A stretch of DNA of 64,000 bases from the NCBI RefSeq assembly GCF_024296925.1, contig NZ_CP101125.1, positions 560,501-624,500 on the forward strand. Reading direction: 5' to 3'. This DNA comes from Pseudomonas nunensis. Its GTDB lineage: Bacteria > Pseudomonadota > Gammaproteobacteria > Pseudomonadales > Pseudomonadaceae. Of the stretch, positions 26,428-35,276 are shown one piece after another. The position numbers and the translations under genes were made by a program. The first letter of the stretch is position 1; each line of letters starts with the position of its first letter. The notes under the pieces are model-generated. The model worked only from the letters and a program-made list of their open reading frames with translations, was not told the DNA's origin and searched no databases.

Positions 26428-26574
26428 GTAGCAGCTGTCGAGCACCGCGAGGCAGCGTTCGGCGGCGAAGCCGTCGTAAACCCTAAATATGCGGTCCACC
26501 TGACACACCGCGTCGTCTGATTTCACGACGGCTTCGCCGCCGAACGCAGCCTCGCGGTGCTCGACAGCTGCTAC
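26428..26574. repeat. Palindrome, GTAGCAGCTGTCGAGCACCG type (left of an inverted pair)
   Basis: Arms of about 45 bases with a 50-base loop. The loop is close to the reverse complement of the loop at 27974-28121, so the two copies are inverted with respect to each other and enclose the LysR-PACE pair. Confidence 0.9.
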
Positions 26575-26585
26575 GGGGAGCATCG

Positions 26586-27440
26586 CTATTCCAACATCTT
26601 GCTCAACAACCAACTCCCCGCTGGCCCCGGCGGATGCAGCCTTGACCACAGCGCATCGACAAACAGTGGTTTCGGCCAGCCGCGCACATCCAGTTCCACC
26701 AGCACCCCCGCGCCAAACCGTCCCACCAGCCAGCGCGGCAGCGGTGCCCAGCCGAATCCGCCCTGGGCCATTTCCAGCAGCATCAGGTAACTCGGCGCCG
26801 ACCACACTCGACCCTTCGCGCGACTTTCATACGGATTGACGATGGTCGCCAAACGCAACTCCCGATGCTGCTGCAGCACGTCCTGATCAATCCCGCTCAG
26901 TGTCGCCAACGGATGGGTTTGTGAGACGAACAAGGCGATTTCCGTGTGCTCATCGACCGTCGAACTGACCAGGTCCGGCGGATAGCTGTCCTGCATTTCG
27001 GCGAACGCGACATTGGCTCGACCGCGTTGCACCAGCGCCACCAGGTCATCGCATTCGGCGATCAGGCATTCAAGCTCCAGGTCTGGATAGCGCTGCTCGA
27101 ACGCGCTGAGGGCTGCTTCGAAACGGTCGGACTGATAGGTGTCGGAAATCGCCACCGTCAGCTTCGCCTCGACCCCTTGGGACAATTGACTGGCGGTCAT
27201 TTCCAGGCGACTGGTGGCGGCGAGGATGTCCTCGGCCCGTTGCAACATCACGTGCCCGGCCGGGGTCAGCGTGGGCTTGCGGCTGCTGCGGTCGAACAGG
27301 GTCAGGTTGAGATCGATTTCCAGGCTCGCCACAGCGGCACTGATGGTCGACTGACTGCGCCCGAGTTTGCGCGCCGCTGCGGAAAACGAGCCTTGGGTCG
27401 CCGCCTGGACAAACGCCAGCAACACTTCGTGAGAGGCCAT
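26586..27440 (-). CDS. LysR-type regulator of the second PACE gene
   Basis: 284 residues: HTH at about 5-62 (FVQAATQGSFSAAARKLGRS) and the effector domain. Divergent from a PACE transporter, 89 bases apart. It is a paralogue-like counterpart of the regulator at 14102. The TAA/stop side is 12 bases from the inverted palindrome at 26428. Confidence 0.88.
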   Translation of the reverse strand: MASHEVLLAFVQAATQGSFSAAARKLGRSQSTISAAVASLEIDLNLTLFDRSSRKPTLTPAGHVMLQRAEDILAATSRLEMTASQLSQGVEAKLTVAISDTYQSDRFEAALSAFEQRYPDLELECLIAECDDLVALVQRGRANVAFAEMQDSYPPDLVSSTVDEHTEIALFVSQTHPLATLSGIDQDVLQQHRELRLATIVNPYESRAKGRVWSAPSYLMLLEMAQGGFGWAPLPRWLVGRFGAGVLVELDVRGWPKPLFVDALWSRLHPPGPAGSWLLSKMLE

Positions 27441-27529
27441 GAACTATCGCCTTGATCGATGGTTATTGATTATGAAGTATCGGTGTGCTGACAGATCATG
27501 GCAACCACACTCACTCAGGGAGTCTGGCC

Positions 27530-27967
27530 ATGAACGCCAACAAATCCATCACTGAACGTATTTTCCAGGCCATTGGTTTCGAACTGCTGGCCGTACTGAT
27601 CTGTACCCCGCTGCTGGCCTGGGTCATGGACAAGCCGATGCTGGAAATGGGCGTCGCCACCATCGCCATCGCCGCGTTGGCCCTGGCCTGGAATGTGGTG
27701 TTCAACGGATTCTTCGACCGCTTGCTCAAGCGCTTCGAGATCGTGCGCAACGCCTGGGTGCGGGTGGTGCACGCGCTGTTGTTCGAAGGTGGTTTGATCG
27801 TGATGGGCGTGCCGCTGATTGCCTGGTGGCTGAGCATCAGCCTGTGGCAGGCGTTCCTGCTGGACATCGGTGTGCTGCTGTTTTTCCTGCCGTACACCTA
27901 TGTTTACCACTGGGGGTATGACGTGGTGCGGGAGCGGATGGTTTTGCGCTCCTCTTGCCAGGGCTAA
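27530..27967 (+). CDS. PACE-family multidrug/biocide efflux transporter (second copy)
   Basis: 145 residues, four helices in two repeats. ITERIFQAIGFELLAVLICT (membrane Glu), LAWNVVFNGFFDRL and AWWLSISLWQAFLLD match the PACE motifs also seen in the gene at 13547. Divergent from its LysR regulator. AGGGAG precedes the ATG; a 15-codon upstream extension is less likely. Substrates likely cationic biocides or polyamines. Confidence 0.88.
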   Translation: MNANKSITERIFQAIGFELLAVLICTPLLAWVMDKPMLEMGVATIAIAALALAWNVVFNGFFDRLLKRFEIVRNAWVRVVHALLFEGGLIVMGVPLIAWWLSISLWQAFLLDIGVLLFFLPYTYVYHWGYDVVRERMVLRSSCQG

Positions 27968-27973
27968 AGACCT

Positions 27974-28121
27974 TGTAGCAGCTGTCGAGCACCGCGAGGC
28001 CGCGTTCGGCGGCGAAGCCGTCGTGAAATCAGACTATGCGGCGTGTCAGGTAGACCGCGTATTCAGGGTTTACGACGGCTTCGCCGCCGAACGCGGCCTC
28101 GCGGTGCTCGACAGCTGCTAC
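27974..28121. repeat. Palindrome, GTAGCAGCTGTCGAGCACCG type (right of an inverted pair)
   Basis: Starts seven bases after the PACE stop codon. Its last bases form the stop codon of the LysR gene on the minus strand at 28118. Inverted relative to 26428-26574. Confidence 0.9.
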
Positions 28122-29044
28122 ACGGGGCCCGTCGTCTCGCCACACAACTCACTCACAAACGCCAAAAACGCCCGCACCTTTGCCGCCGGCAAATGCCGCG
28201 ACGGGTAGAGCGCATACAACGGAAATCGCTCATCCGGCCAATCGGGAAACAACTCCACCAACCGTCCTTCCGCCAGCGCCGGGGCAATCCCCAAATCCAA
28301 AACCTGGGCAATCGCCTCGCCACTTTCGCAAACGCTGTGCAACGTACCGACATCGTTAACCAGCAACCGGCAATGCGGCTGCACATGCAGCACCGCGCGC
28401 CCCGGACGATGAAACTCCCAGCCAAACGGCCGCGCCGTCTGCGGGTCGCGAAACTGCACGCAGACATGCCGCTCATCTTCCATGTCCAGCGGCGCCAGCG
28501 GCCGGCCATGTCGTTTCAGATACGCCGGCGAAGCGAGGGTCAAAACCCGTACGTCCAGCAACTTGCGCGCCACCAGTGACGAAGACTGCGGATGGCCAAA
28601 GCGCACCGCCAAATCGAAGCCGTCCGCCACTATGTCACCCAGTTGATCGCGGGTTTGCAGTTCCAGGTACAACTCCGGATAACGCGCCATGAACTGCCCG
28701 AGCTTCGGGCCCAGAATTAGTCGCGAGAAATACGGGTCCATGTTCACCCGCAACCGACCGCGCACTTGCGTAGCGCTGGTCGAAGCCGAGTTCGCCGCCT
28801 CTTCCAGACTGGCCAGCAGCGGTGCGATTTCACCATGGAAGCGCCGGCCTTCATCGGTGAGCGTGACCGTGCGGGTGGTACGGTCGAACAGGCGGATGCC
28901 CAGGCGTTTCTCCAGTCGAGCGATGGCCCGGCTGACCCCCGATGGCGTCAGTTCCAGCACCTCGGCGGCCCGGACAAAGCTGCCGCCATCGACCACCGCG
29001 CTGAACACGCCCATGCCACTGGCGAGGCTGGCATCAAAGCTCAT
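28118..29044 (-). CDS. LysR-type transcriptional regulator
   Basis: 308 residues: HTH at about 12-62 (FSAVVDGGSFVRAAEVLELT), effector domain with the RxRLRVNMDPYFSRLILGPK start, of the subgroup with PQTARPFGWEF segment. Divergent from an NmrA-like gene 114 bases away, its likely target. The stop codon lies inside the palindrome at 27974-28121, so the C-terminus may have been trimmed or extended by that insertion. Confidence 0.85.
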   Translation of the reverse strand: MSFDASLASGMGVFSAVVDGGSFVRAAEVLELTPSGVSRAIARLEKRLGIRLFDRTTRTVTLTDEGRRFHGEIAPLLASLEEAANSASTSATQVRGRLRVNMDPYFSRLILGPKLGQFMARYPELYLELQTRDQLGDIVADGFDLAVRFGHPQSSSLVARKLLDVRVLTLASPAYLKRHGRPLAPLDMEDERHVCVQFRDPQTARPFGWEFHRPGRAVLHVQPHCRLLVNDVGTLHSVCESGEAIAQVLDLGIAPALAEGRLVELFPDWPDERFPLYALYPSRHLPAAKVRAFLAFVSELCGETTGPV

Positions 29045-29157
29045 TGGTGACTCCCGATCATTTATGCAATGACATTCATGCTATCGGAGAATCTTAGCGC
29101 TCGGCTCACTATTCTGCCCATCGCGACAACCGTCGCCATCCAGCAGGAGAACAGCTG

Positions 29158-30009
29158 ATGTACGCAGTCATGGGGATTACCGGGAAAGTCGGCGGCGCGG
29201 TCGCCCGTACATTGCTGGCCGCCGGGCACAAGGTCCGCGCGGTGGTGCGCAGTGTCGATAAAGGTGCGGTGTGGGTGCAACAGGGGTGTGAACTGGCGGT
29301 GGCCGATGTCGATGATCGCGACGCCATGGCCAAGGCGTTCACCGGTGTGGCCGGGGTGTTTGTGATGATGCCGTCGAATTTCGACCCGTCGCCGGGCTTC
29401 TCGGAAACCCGGCAAGTGGCGGAGAACATTCGCTCGGCGCTGGAAGTCGCTCAGCCAGGCAAAGTGGTGGGGCTGTCGACCATCGGCGCCCAGGCCTCGC
29501 AACCGAACCTGCTCAATCAATTGCGTTTGCTGGAGCTGGCGTTATCTACGCTGGCGCTACCGGTCACCCTGCTGCGCCCCGCCTGGTTTATGGAAAACGC
29601 CTTGTGGGATGTCGAGCACGCGGTTGGTTCGGGCAGGATCCCAAGCTTCCTGCAACCTCTGGATAAACCGGTGCCGATGATTGCCACCGCCGACGTCGGT
29701 CGCGTCGCTGCAGAGCTTTTACTGGAGGCGTGGAGCGGTCAGCGCATCGTCGAACTGGAAGGCCCGCAACGGATTACGCCGCTGCAACTGGGCGCCGGTT
29801 TCAGCGAATTGCTCGGCAAACCGGTGCGCATGCAAGTCGTGCCTCGTGAGACGTGGCAGGGATTGTTTGAAAGTCAGGGGATGAAATATCCGCTGCCACG
29901 GATGCAGATGATCGATGGCTTCAACGAGGGCTGGATCGAGTTTGAAGGCGAACCGCGCAAGGGCCGGGTCGAGTTGTTGACCGTTCTCAAGCAACTGCTG
30001 ACGAATTAA
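29158..30009 (+). CDS. NmrA-like NAD(P)-binding protein
   Basis: 283 residues. NAD(P) motif MGITGKVGGAVARTLLAAGH (about 4-23), then GVFVMMPSN, TIGAQASQPNLLNQL and LLRPAWFMENAL of the NmrA/YtfG-type atypical SDR family. Quinone reductase or redox-sensing role possible. Divergent from the LysR gene. Confidence 0.85.
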   Translation: MYAVMGITGKVGGAVARTLLAAGHKVRAVVRSVDKGAVWVQQGCELAVADVDDRDAMAKAFTGVAGVFVMMPSNFDPSPGFSETRQVAENIRSALEVAQPGKVVGLSTIGAQASQPNLLNQLRLLELALSTLALPVTLLRPAWFMENALWDVEHAVGSGRIPSFLQPLDKPVPMIATADVGRVAAELLLEAWSGQRIVELEGPQRITPLQLGAGFSELLGKPVRMQVVPRETWQGLFESQGMKYPLPRMQMIDGFNEGWIEFEGEPRKGRVELLTVLKQLLTN

Positions 30010-30011
30010 CT

Positions 30012-30103
30012 TGTAGGAGCGAGGCTTGCTCGCGAAGGCGGTGGGTCAGTCAGCATTGAAGTTGACTGACACGGCCTCTTCGCGAGCAAGCCCGCTCCCA
30101 CAG
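30012..30103. repeat. REPIN, outward type (GTAGGAGC / CTCCCAC arms)
   Basis: Left arm GTAGGAGCGAGGCTTGCTCG, right arm with CCGCTCCCACA; a mixed pair. Confidence 0.85.
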
Positions 30104-30114
30104 GGGATGATGCG

Positions 30115-30837
30115 TTAGACGTGGAAGTAGCCTACGCAGGAGTCGAACGGCAGGCGCTTGAGTTCGATTTTGTTCAGGTCCAGCACTTCGCGCAGGGCTT
30201 TGGTTTCGCCCGGGAAGTTGCGGTAGGCGACTTCGTCCAGGACCACGACCGCGCCTTTTGGCATGTATGGCAGGAAGGTTTCCAGCGCGACTTTGGTCGA
30301 TTCGTACAGGTCGGTGTCGAGGATCAGCATCGCCACCACCAGGTCAGGACGGGTCTTGACCCACTCTGGCACGGTCTTGACGATGTCGCCTTTCACCAGC
30401 TCACAGCGCGGAATGCGGTTGACCGGGCGCAGCAGGTCGTTGGCGTCGATCATGTCCTGGATCAGCGATTGGTCGGTGTCGGAGAACATGGTCTCGTTGA
30501 CGTCCGCCGGGTCTTCTTTCTTGTCGATGCTCTGGAAGCCTTCGAAGGTGTCGAAGCCAACGATCGAGCGGTTGATCGCATACGGTTCCAGGATCATCGA
30601 CAAGTGCATGTACAGCATCAGCGAGTTGCCCTTGTACACGCCGCACTCGATGATCGCGCCCGGTACTTCAGCAACTTTCTTGAACAGTTCCATGCGCGAC
30701 AGCGCAGCGGTCACGCCAATGCGGTTGGCAAAGACGAACGGCGCGTCGGCCACGTACTCGGCATCAACCCGTTTCAAAACGTTGGCACGGGTTTCGTTGT
30801 ACTGGGCCTCGGCGGGCGTGATGCGACGCTTGGTCAT
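30115..30837 (-). CDS. TylF/MycF-type O-methyltransferase
   Basis: 240 residues. SAM motif IIECGVYKGNSLMLYMHL (about 61-78), FDTFEGFQSID (about 95-105) and the acidic metal motif AMLILDTDLYEST (about 168-180) with PKGAVVVLDE. This fits TylF (macrocin O-methyltransferase), which methylates sugar hydroxyls with Mg2+. Its start overlaps the dioxygenase stop by ATGA, giving a two-gene unit for hydroxylation and methylation of a small molecule or glycan. Confidence 0.8.
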   Translation of the reverse strand: MTKRRITPAEAQYNETRANVLKRVDAEYVADAPFVFANRIGVTAALSRMELFKKVAEVPGAIIECGVYKGNSLMLYMHLSMILEPYAINRSIVGFDTFEGFQSIDKKEDPADVNETMFSDTDQSLIQDMIDANDLLRPVNRIPRCELVKGDIVKTVPEWVKTRPDLVVAMLILDTDLYESTKVALETFLPYMPKGAVVVLDEVAYRNFPGETKALREVLDLNKIELKRLPFDSCVGYFHV

Positions 30838-31700
30838 TGCTGGATTCCTTGGAAATTCGAAAAGTCGTGGGCGTGGAAATAGTCTTTGAAACCGGCGCCG
30901 ACGTCAGGGCAGGCGCTGTCGACGTTGATCGCGCCGCGCTGGTGCTTGAGGTCGTCGAGGTGCATCAGGCGGAAGTCCACGCTGAAGCGGGTCTGTTGCG
31001 TGTGGTTCGGCACAGTACCGTGCAAGTGCGAACCGGAGAAGATCAGCATGTCACCGGTGTTGCCGGCCACGCGCACTTCGGAGGCGGTGTTGATCGCTTC
31101 CAGCGGCACCGGGTGCACACGGGCTTCCTCTTTGAGGTTTTCCTTGGCTTTGTGCCGCTGGTTGCTGATCCAGTCGTTGAGGCTCCATTCGCTGGACGTG
31201 TTTTTCACCGGCACGTCGAAGTAGCCGCCGTTGATCATCATGGTCTGGTCGGGGCTGATGGTGTGCACCGGCATCCAGGTGTTGATCTGGCAATCGACGC
31301 TGCCGTACCAGGTATCGCGATGGGGTTTGTAGGCGTAGCTGACGCCCGCATGCAGGTACTCGTAGTTGGGCACTACGCGAATCCGCGGCACGTCGAAAAT
31401 GTATTCGCGCGGGTCGACACCGATTTCATCGATGAAGCTCAGGATCAATTCCTTGGCGCGCTGGCTGTTGGTGAACTGGCCCTTGAGGCGGGTCACCAAT
31501 ACTACGAATTCTTCCACCGGCATCAAGGTGTGCAGGGCCTGGTGGTTGGTCTCGCCGTTGAAGGCGGCGGTGATGCTTTCCTGGGCAAACGCGCACAGCT
31601 CTTTGGCGGCACGCAGCTCAGTGTTCAAGAAGATGTCACCGGCGTAGATGGCTTCTTTGAAGTCAGCTTTTTTCTGAAGCTGATTGATGTACAGGTTCAC
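30834..31700 (-). CDS. Phytanoyl-CoA dioxygenase-like Fe(II)/2OG enzyme
   Basis: 288 residues. The Fe ligands are probably HRDTWYG (His-x-Asp, about 146-152) and a distal His in FSGSHLHGTVPNH (about 220-232). Start is a GTG at 31700 with AGGAG eight bases upstream. The nearest ATG upstream lacks a ribosome site. Translationally coupled to the TylF gene. Substrate unknown. Confidence 0.72.
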   Translation of the reverse strand: MNLYINQLQKKADFKEAIYAGDIFLNTELRAAKELCAFAQESITAAFNGETNHQALHTLMPVEEFVVLVTRLKGQFTNSQRAKELILSFIDEIGVDPREYIFDVPRIRVVPNYEYLHAGVSYAYKPHRDTWYGSVDCQINTWMPVHTISPDQTMMINGGYFDVPVKNTSSEWSLNDWISNQRHKAKENLKEEARVHPVPLEAINTASEVRVAGNTGDMLIFSGSHLHGTVPNHTQQTRFSVDFRLMHLDDLKHQRGAINVDSACPDVGAGFKDYFHAHDFSNFQGIQQ

Positions 31701-31831
31701 GGTTCTCACTCCTGAATGCATCGAGTCTCTAAGGAATCGGCAACACGTTAGCAAACTGAAGTGCGATCCATCGCTTGGCAGATCAATAAAGATGAAATTG
31801 GCAGAAATGGCGACGAAATGCGTTGTCCGGG

Positions 31832-31866
31832 CAAAAAAAATCCCGGCTCGGGAGATGAGCCGGGAT
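31832..31866 (-). terminator. Rho-independent terminator after pitA (minus strand)
   Basis: Perfect 10-bp hairpin ATCCCGGCTC/GAGCCGGGAT with an eight-T run in the minus-strand direction, downstream of the phosphate transporter. Confidence 0.85.
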
Positions 31867-31875
31867 GCTGGCTTT

Positions 31876-31967
31876 TGTAGGAGCGAAGCTTGCTCGCGAA
31901 GGCGGTCATTCAGTCAATATTTGCGTTGAATGTTACGCCGCCTTCGCGGGCAAGCCTCGCTCCTACA
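31876..31967. repeat. REPIN, outward type (GTAGGAGCGAAGC arms)
   Basis: Inverted REP arms between the terminator and the phosphate transporter stop. Confidence 0.88.
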
Positions 31968-31981
31968 GGGTCCGGGGTGGG

Positions 31982-33595
31982 TCAGAACAGTTTGGTGAAC
32001 AACCAATACAAGCTGCCCGACAACAGGATCGCCGCTGGCAGGGTCAGGACCCACGCCATCAGCAGGTTGCGGATGGTCTTCATCTGCAAGCCGCCGCCAT
32101 TGGCGACCATCGCCCCGGCCACGCCTGAGGACAGCACGTGAGTGGTCGACACCGGCAAACCGAACATGTCAGCGGCGCCGATGGTCAGCATGGCCACGGT
32201 TTCGGCCGACGCGCCTTGGGCATACGTCAGGTGAGTCTTGCCGATTTTTTCACCGACGGTCACCACGATCCGCTTCCAGCCAACCATGGTACCGAGCCCC
32301 AACGCGATGGCCACGGCGATCTTCACCCACAGCGGAATGAAGCGCGTGGAGTTGTCGATCTGTTGCTTGAACAGTTGCAGCTTGCCGCTGGTGTCGGCGT
32401 CGAAGTTACCGACCTTGTTCTTGTCCATCAGGCGAATGGTTTCGCTGGTCAGGTACATGTCGTTACGCACGTTGCCCACGGCCTCGGCCGGGACTTTCGA
32501 CAGCGAACCGTAACCCTTGACCTCGGCGCCGATGCTGCCGGTCAGGGCGGCGAGGGCCGGGACCAGTTGTGGCGTGGCTTCCTTGCTACGCACATAGTCG
32601 GAAAGGATAGGCCGCGGATCCGCCGGAGCCGGCAGCGGCGACGCCTTCACCAGGGCTTGCTGGGTGACTTCAGCCACGGCAGCGAACTGCAACGCCTGAT
32701 CGGCTGGCATGGTGCGGTTCAGCGCATACGCCATCGGCAAGGTGCCGACCAGGATCAACATGATCAGGCCCATGCCTTTCTGGCCGTCGTTGGAGCCGTG
32801 GGCGAAAGACACGCCAGTGCAGGTCAGGATCAACAGGCCGCGAATCCACCACGGTGGCGGCGCATCGCCTTCCGGTGCCTTGTACAACGCGCGATTCTTG
32901 ACGAAGGCGCGCAAGGCCAGCAGCAACAACGCGGCGCAGCCAAAACCTACCAGCGGCGAGAGCAGCAACGCGTAACCGATCTTGGTCGCTTGCGCCCAAT
33001 CCACGCCGCTGGTGCCATCGCGACCGTGCATCAAGGCGTTCGCCACGCCGACACCGATGATCGAACCGATCAAGGTGTGCGACGACGAGGCCGGCAAGCC
33101 CAGCCACCAGGTACCGAGGTTCCACAGGATCGCGGCGATCAACAGGGCGAAAATCATGGCGAAACCGGCGGAGGAGCCGACTTGCAGAATCAGCTCCACC
33201 GGCAGCAACGCGATGATGCCGAACGCTACCGCGCCGCTGGAAAGCAACACGCCAAGGAAGTTGAAGAACCCGGACCAGGCCACCGCAAAGTTCGGCGGCA
33301 GCGAGTTGGTGTAAATCACCGTGGCCACGGCGTTGGCGGTGTCATGGAAACCGTTGACGAATTCAAAGCCGAGGGCGATCAACAGCGCCACGCCGAGCAG
33401 CAGAAACGGGGTCCAGGTGGTGACCACCGTGCCGAGTTCGTGCATGTCGTGCATCAGGCTGTACGCGGTGAACAACAAGCCGCTGGCCAATACCCCGAAG
33501 AAAACCACCAGGGTAAACAGGCCGGGTTTTTTGTTTAGCTGCGGTCTGGCGCTGCTGGCGGGCGCCTGGGCAGTCGTATAGGAAGGAGTAGCCAT
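31982..33595 (-). CDS. pitA: PiT-type low-affinity inorganic phosphate transporter
   Basis: 537 residues with about ten helices and the PiT signature twice: GFEFVNGFHDTANAVATVIY (N-terminal) and SFAHGSNDGQKGMGLI (central), each with the conserved Asn-x-x-Asp-type motifs. Symport of phosphate (as metal phosphate) with H+. The long hydrophilic centre is normal for this family. ATG at 33595 with AGGA upstream; earlier frames are shadows. Confidence 0.93.
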   Translation of the reverse strand: MATPSYTTAQAPASSARPQLNKKPGLFTLVVFFGVLASGLLFTAYSLMHDMHELGTVVTTWTPFLLLGVALLIALGFEFVNGFHDTANAVATVIYTNSLPPNFAVAWSGFFNFLGVLLSSGAVAFGIIALLPVELILQVGSSAGFAMIFALLIAAILWNLGTWWLGLPASSSHTLIGSIIGVGVANALMHGRDGTSGVDWAQATKIGYALLLSPLVGFGCAALLLLALRAFVKNRALYKAPEGDAPPPWWIRGLLILTCTGVSFAHGSNDGQKGMGLIMLILVGTLPMAYALNRTMPADQALQFAAVAEVTQQALVKASPLPAPADPRPILSDYVRSKEATPQLVPALAALTGSIGAEVKGYGSLSKVPAEAVGNVRNDMYLTSETIRLMDKNKVGNFDADTSGKLQLFKQQIDNSTRFIPLWVKIAVAIALGLGTMVGWKRIVVTVGEKIGKTHLTYAQGASAETVAMLTIGAADMFGLPVSTTHVLSSGVAGAMVANGGGLQMKTIRNLLMAWVLTLPAAILLSGSLYWLFTKLF

Positions 33596-33735
33596 GCCGG
33601 ACAATCCTGAGGAGGGAAGGAGTGTCGCCCATGATCGTTTCAAAATGTGACAGAGAGACTGCGGTGGGTCAGTGTTTGGGGTTTTTTGCACCCGTTGATC
33701 TGAATCCACCACGGATATGATGATGTCAAACGACC

Positions 33736-33857
33736 TGTGGCGAGGGGGCTTGCCCCCGTTCGGCTGCGAAGCAGTCGTAAAACCTACCGACGCCATATGA
33801 CTGAAAGAATGCATGGGAGCGCTTCGCACTCCAACGGGGGCAAGCCCCCTCGCCACA
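33736..33857. repeat. Palindrome, TGTGGCGAGGGGGC type
   Basis: Arms TGTGGCGAGGGGGCTTGCCC and complement, with an inner TCGGCTGCGAAGCAGT segment, upstream of the transporter genes. Confidence 0.88.
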
Positions 33858-33871
33858 GGGATCGGTGTGAA

Positions 33872-34894
33872 TCAATAATCCTGGCGCTTACGGAACGCCC
33901 AGCGCCCGGCCAGCACGGTAAACGTCGCCACCAGTGCCACCAGAATCCAGAACCCTTCCGGGTCACCCGCCAGCGGAATCCCGCCCACGTTCATCCCGAA
34001 AAAACCGGCAATGATGTTGATCGGCAACGCCAACACCGTGACCACCGTCAGCGTAAACAACGTGCGGTTGCTCTGTTCGTTGAGGTTGGCGGCGATCTCT
34101 TCCTGCAACAACTTGATCCGTTCACCGAGGGCCGTGAGGTCGTTGATGATCAGCGCAAACTCCTCGGTGGACTTGCGCAGCTCCTTGACGTCCTCCTTCT
34201 GCAACCATTGCGGCGGGCGGTTGAGTAGACGCAGCAACGAGCCCGGCTCCAGCGCCAACAACCGTTGCAGGCGCACCAGCACCCGGCGATTGGCGCCCAG
34301 TTCGGCGCGGTTGGTCGACAATCGCGAGGAGAGCAATTCGTCTTCGATCTGATCGACACTCTGGCTGGTCTTGCGCACGATCTGCGTCAGCACTTCGCCT
34401 TGGTCACGCAGCAAGTGCACCAGCAACTCCAGCGGCGAACGAAAGCACTCGCCAGCCTTCACCGATGAACGCAACTTGTCCACCGAGTGCAGCGGTTGCA
34501 GGCGTGCGCTGATGATCAACTTGCTGCGGGCGCACACCCACAGCGTCGACACATCCGACGAAACCATGCTGCTGAGGTTGAACACCACATCGTTGACCAC
34601 CGCCAGCAATGCCGAATCGACATGCTCGATACGCGTCGAACGCGAACCTTCGTGCAGCGCCTCGAAAAACTCCTCGGGCAATTCCAGATGGCTTTTCATC
34701 CAGCGCTCGCACGCGGCGTGGGCCAGGTTCAGGTGCAGCCAGAGGAATTCATCGCTGTCCTCCGATTGCTGCAAACAGCGCAATGCCTCGGCCGAATCAA
34801 TCTCCCGACCGCGCTCACCGGGACGAAAACGGAAGCCGTAAAGCAGGCCGAACAAGTCAGTGTCGCGATGGGTGTGATCGATGGCGTGGTTCAT
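33872..34894 (-). CDS. zntB: ZntB/CorA-family zinc transporter
   Basis: 340 residues: soluble alpha/beta N-terminal domain, a long helix (about 200-280) and two C-terminal helices with the GMNVGG motif (about 302-307), the CorA GMN signature. Length and a periplasmic loop short of acidic residues fit the ZntB branch, which moves zinc. The start matches the family N-terminus. Confidence 0.85.
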   Translation of the reverse strand: MNHAIDHTHRDTDLFGLLYGFRFRPGERGREIDSAEALRCLQQSEDSDEFLWLHLNLAHAACERWMKSHLELPEEFFEALHEGSRSTRIEHVDSALLAVVNDVVFNLSSMVSSDVSTLWVCARSKLIISARLQPLHSVDKLRSSVKAGECFRSPLELLVHLLRDQGEVLTQIVRKTSQSVDQIEDELLSSRLSTNRAELGANRRVLVRLQRLLALEPGSLLRLLNRPPQWLQKEDVKELRKSTEEFALIINDLTALGERIKLLQEEIAANLNEQSNRTLFTLTVVTVLALPINIIAGFFGMNVGGIPLAGDPEGFWILVALVATFTVLAGRWAFRKRQDY

Positions 34895-34940
34895 GAGGTC
34901 TCGCTGAGAGGGGCGTCCGGCCGTAGCGCCTGTAGCACCT

Positions 34941-35087
34941 GTAGCAGCTGTCGAGCAACGCGAGGCTGCGTTCGGCGGCGAAGCCGTCGTCAGATTTGAG
35001 CACGCGGTTTACCTGAAGCACCGCGATGCATGATTTCACGACGGCTTCGCCGCCGAACGCAGCCTCGCGTTGCTCGACAGCTGCTAC
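34941..35087. repeat. Palindrome, GTAGCAGCTGTCGAGCAACG type
   Basis: Third copy of the element that encloses the second LysR-PACE pair; loop in the same orientation as the copy at 26428. Confidence 0.9.
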
Positions 35088-35276
35088 GGCAGGTACGGCG
35101 ATTGCTACCGGGCATCATCGCAAGGTGTCTTGACGGTTTTGTGACGGTTTGAAGTGGGTGCTTGATCAGCACGCCTTTGTATCGGTTCACTTACCGAGCC
35201 GGTACACAGTCGATCTCAAGTGCGGCCAACCGATGTCGATGATGGACTTAACCTGAACCCACATAGGATGAGTCCC

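Noticed and set aside
26299..26805. 168-residue minus-strand frame through the (AC)11 repeat and palindrome
   Set aside because: It crosses a palindrome arm and a microsatellite and overlaps the LysR gene; only the short frames near the repeat were kept as a hypothesis.
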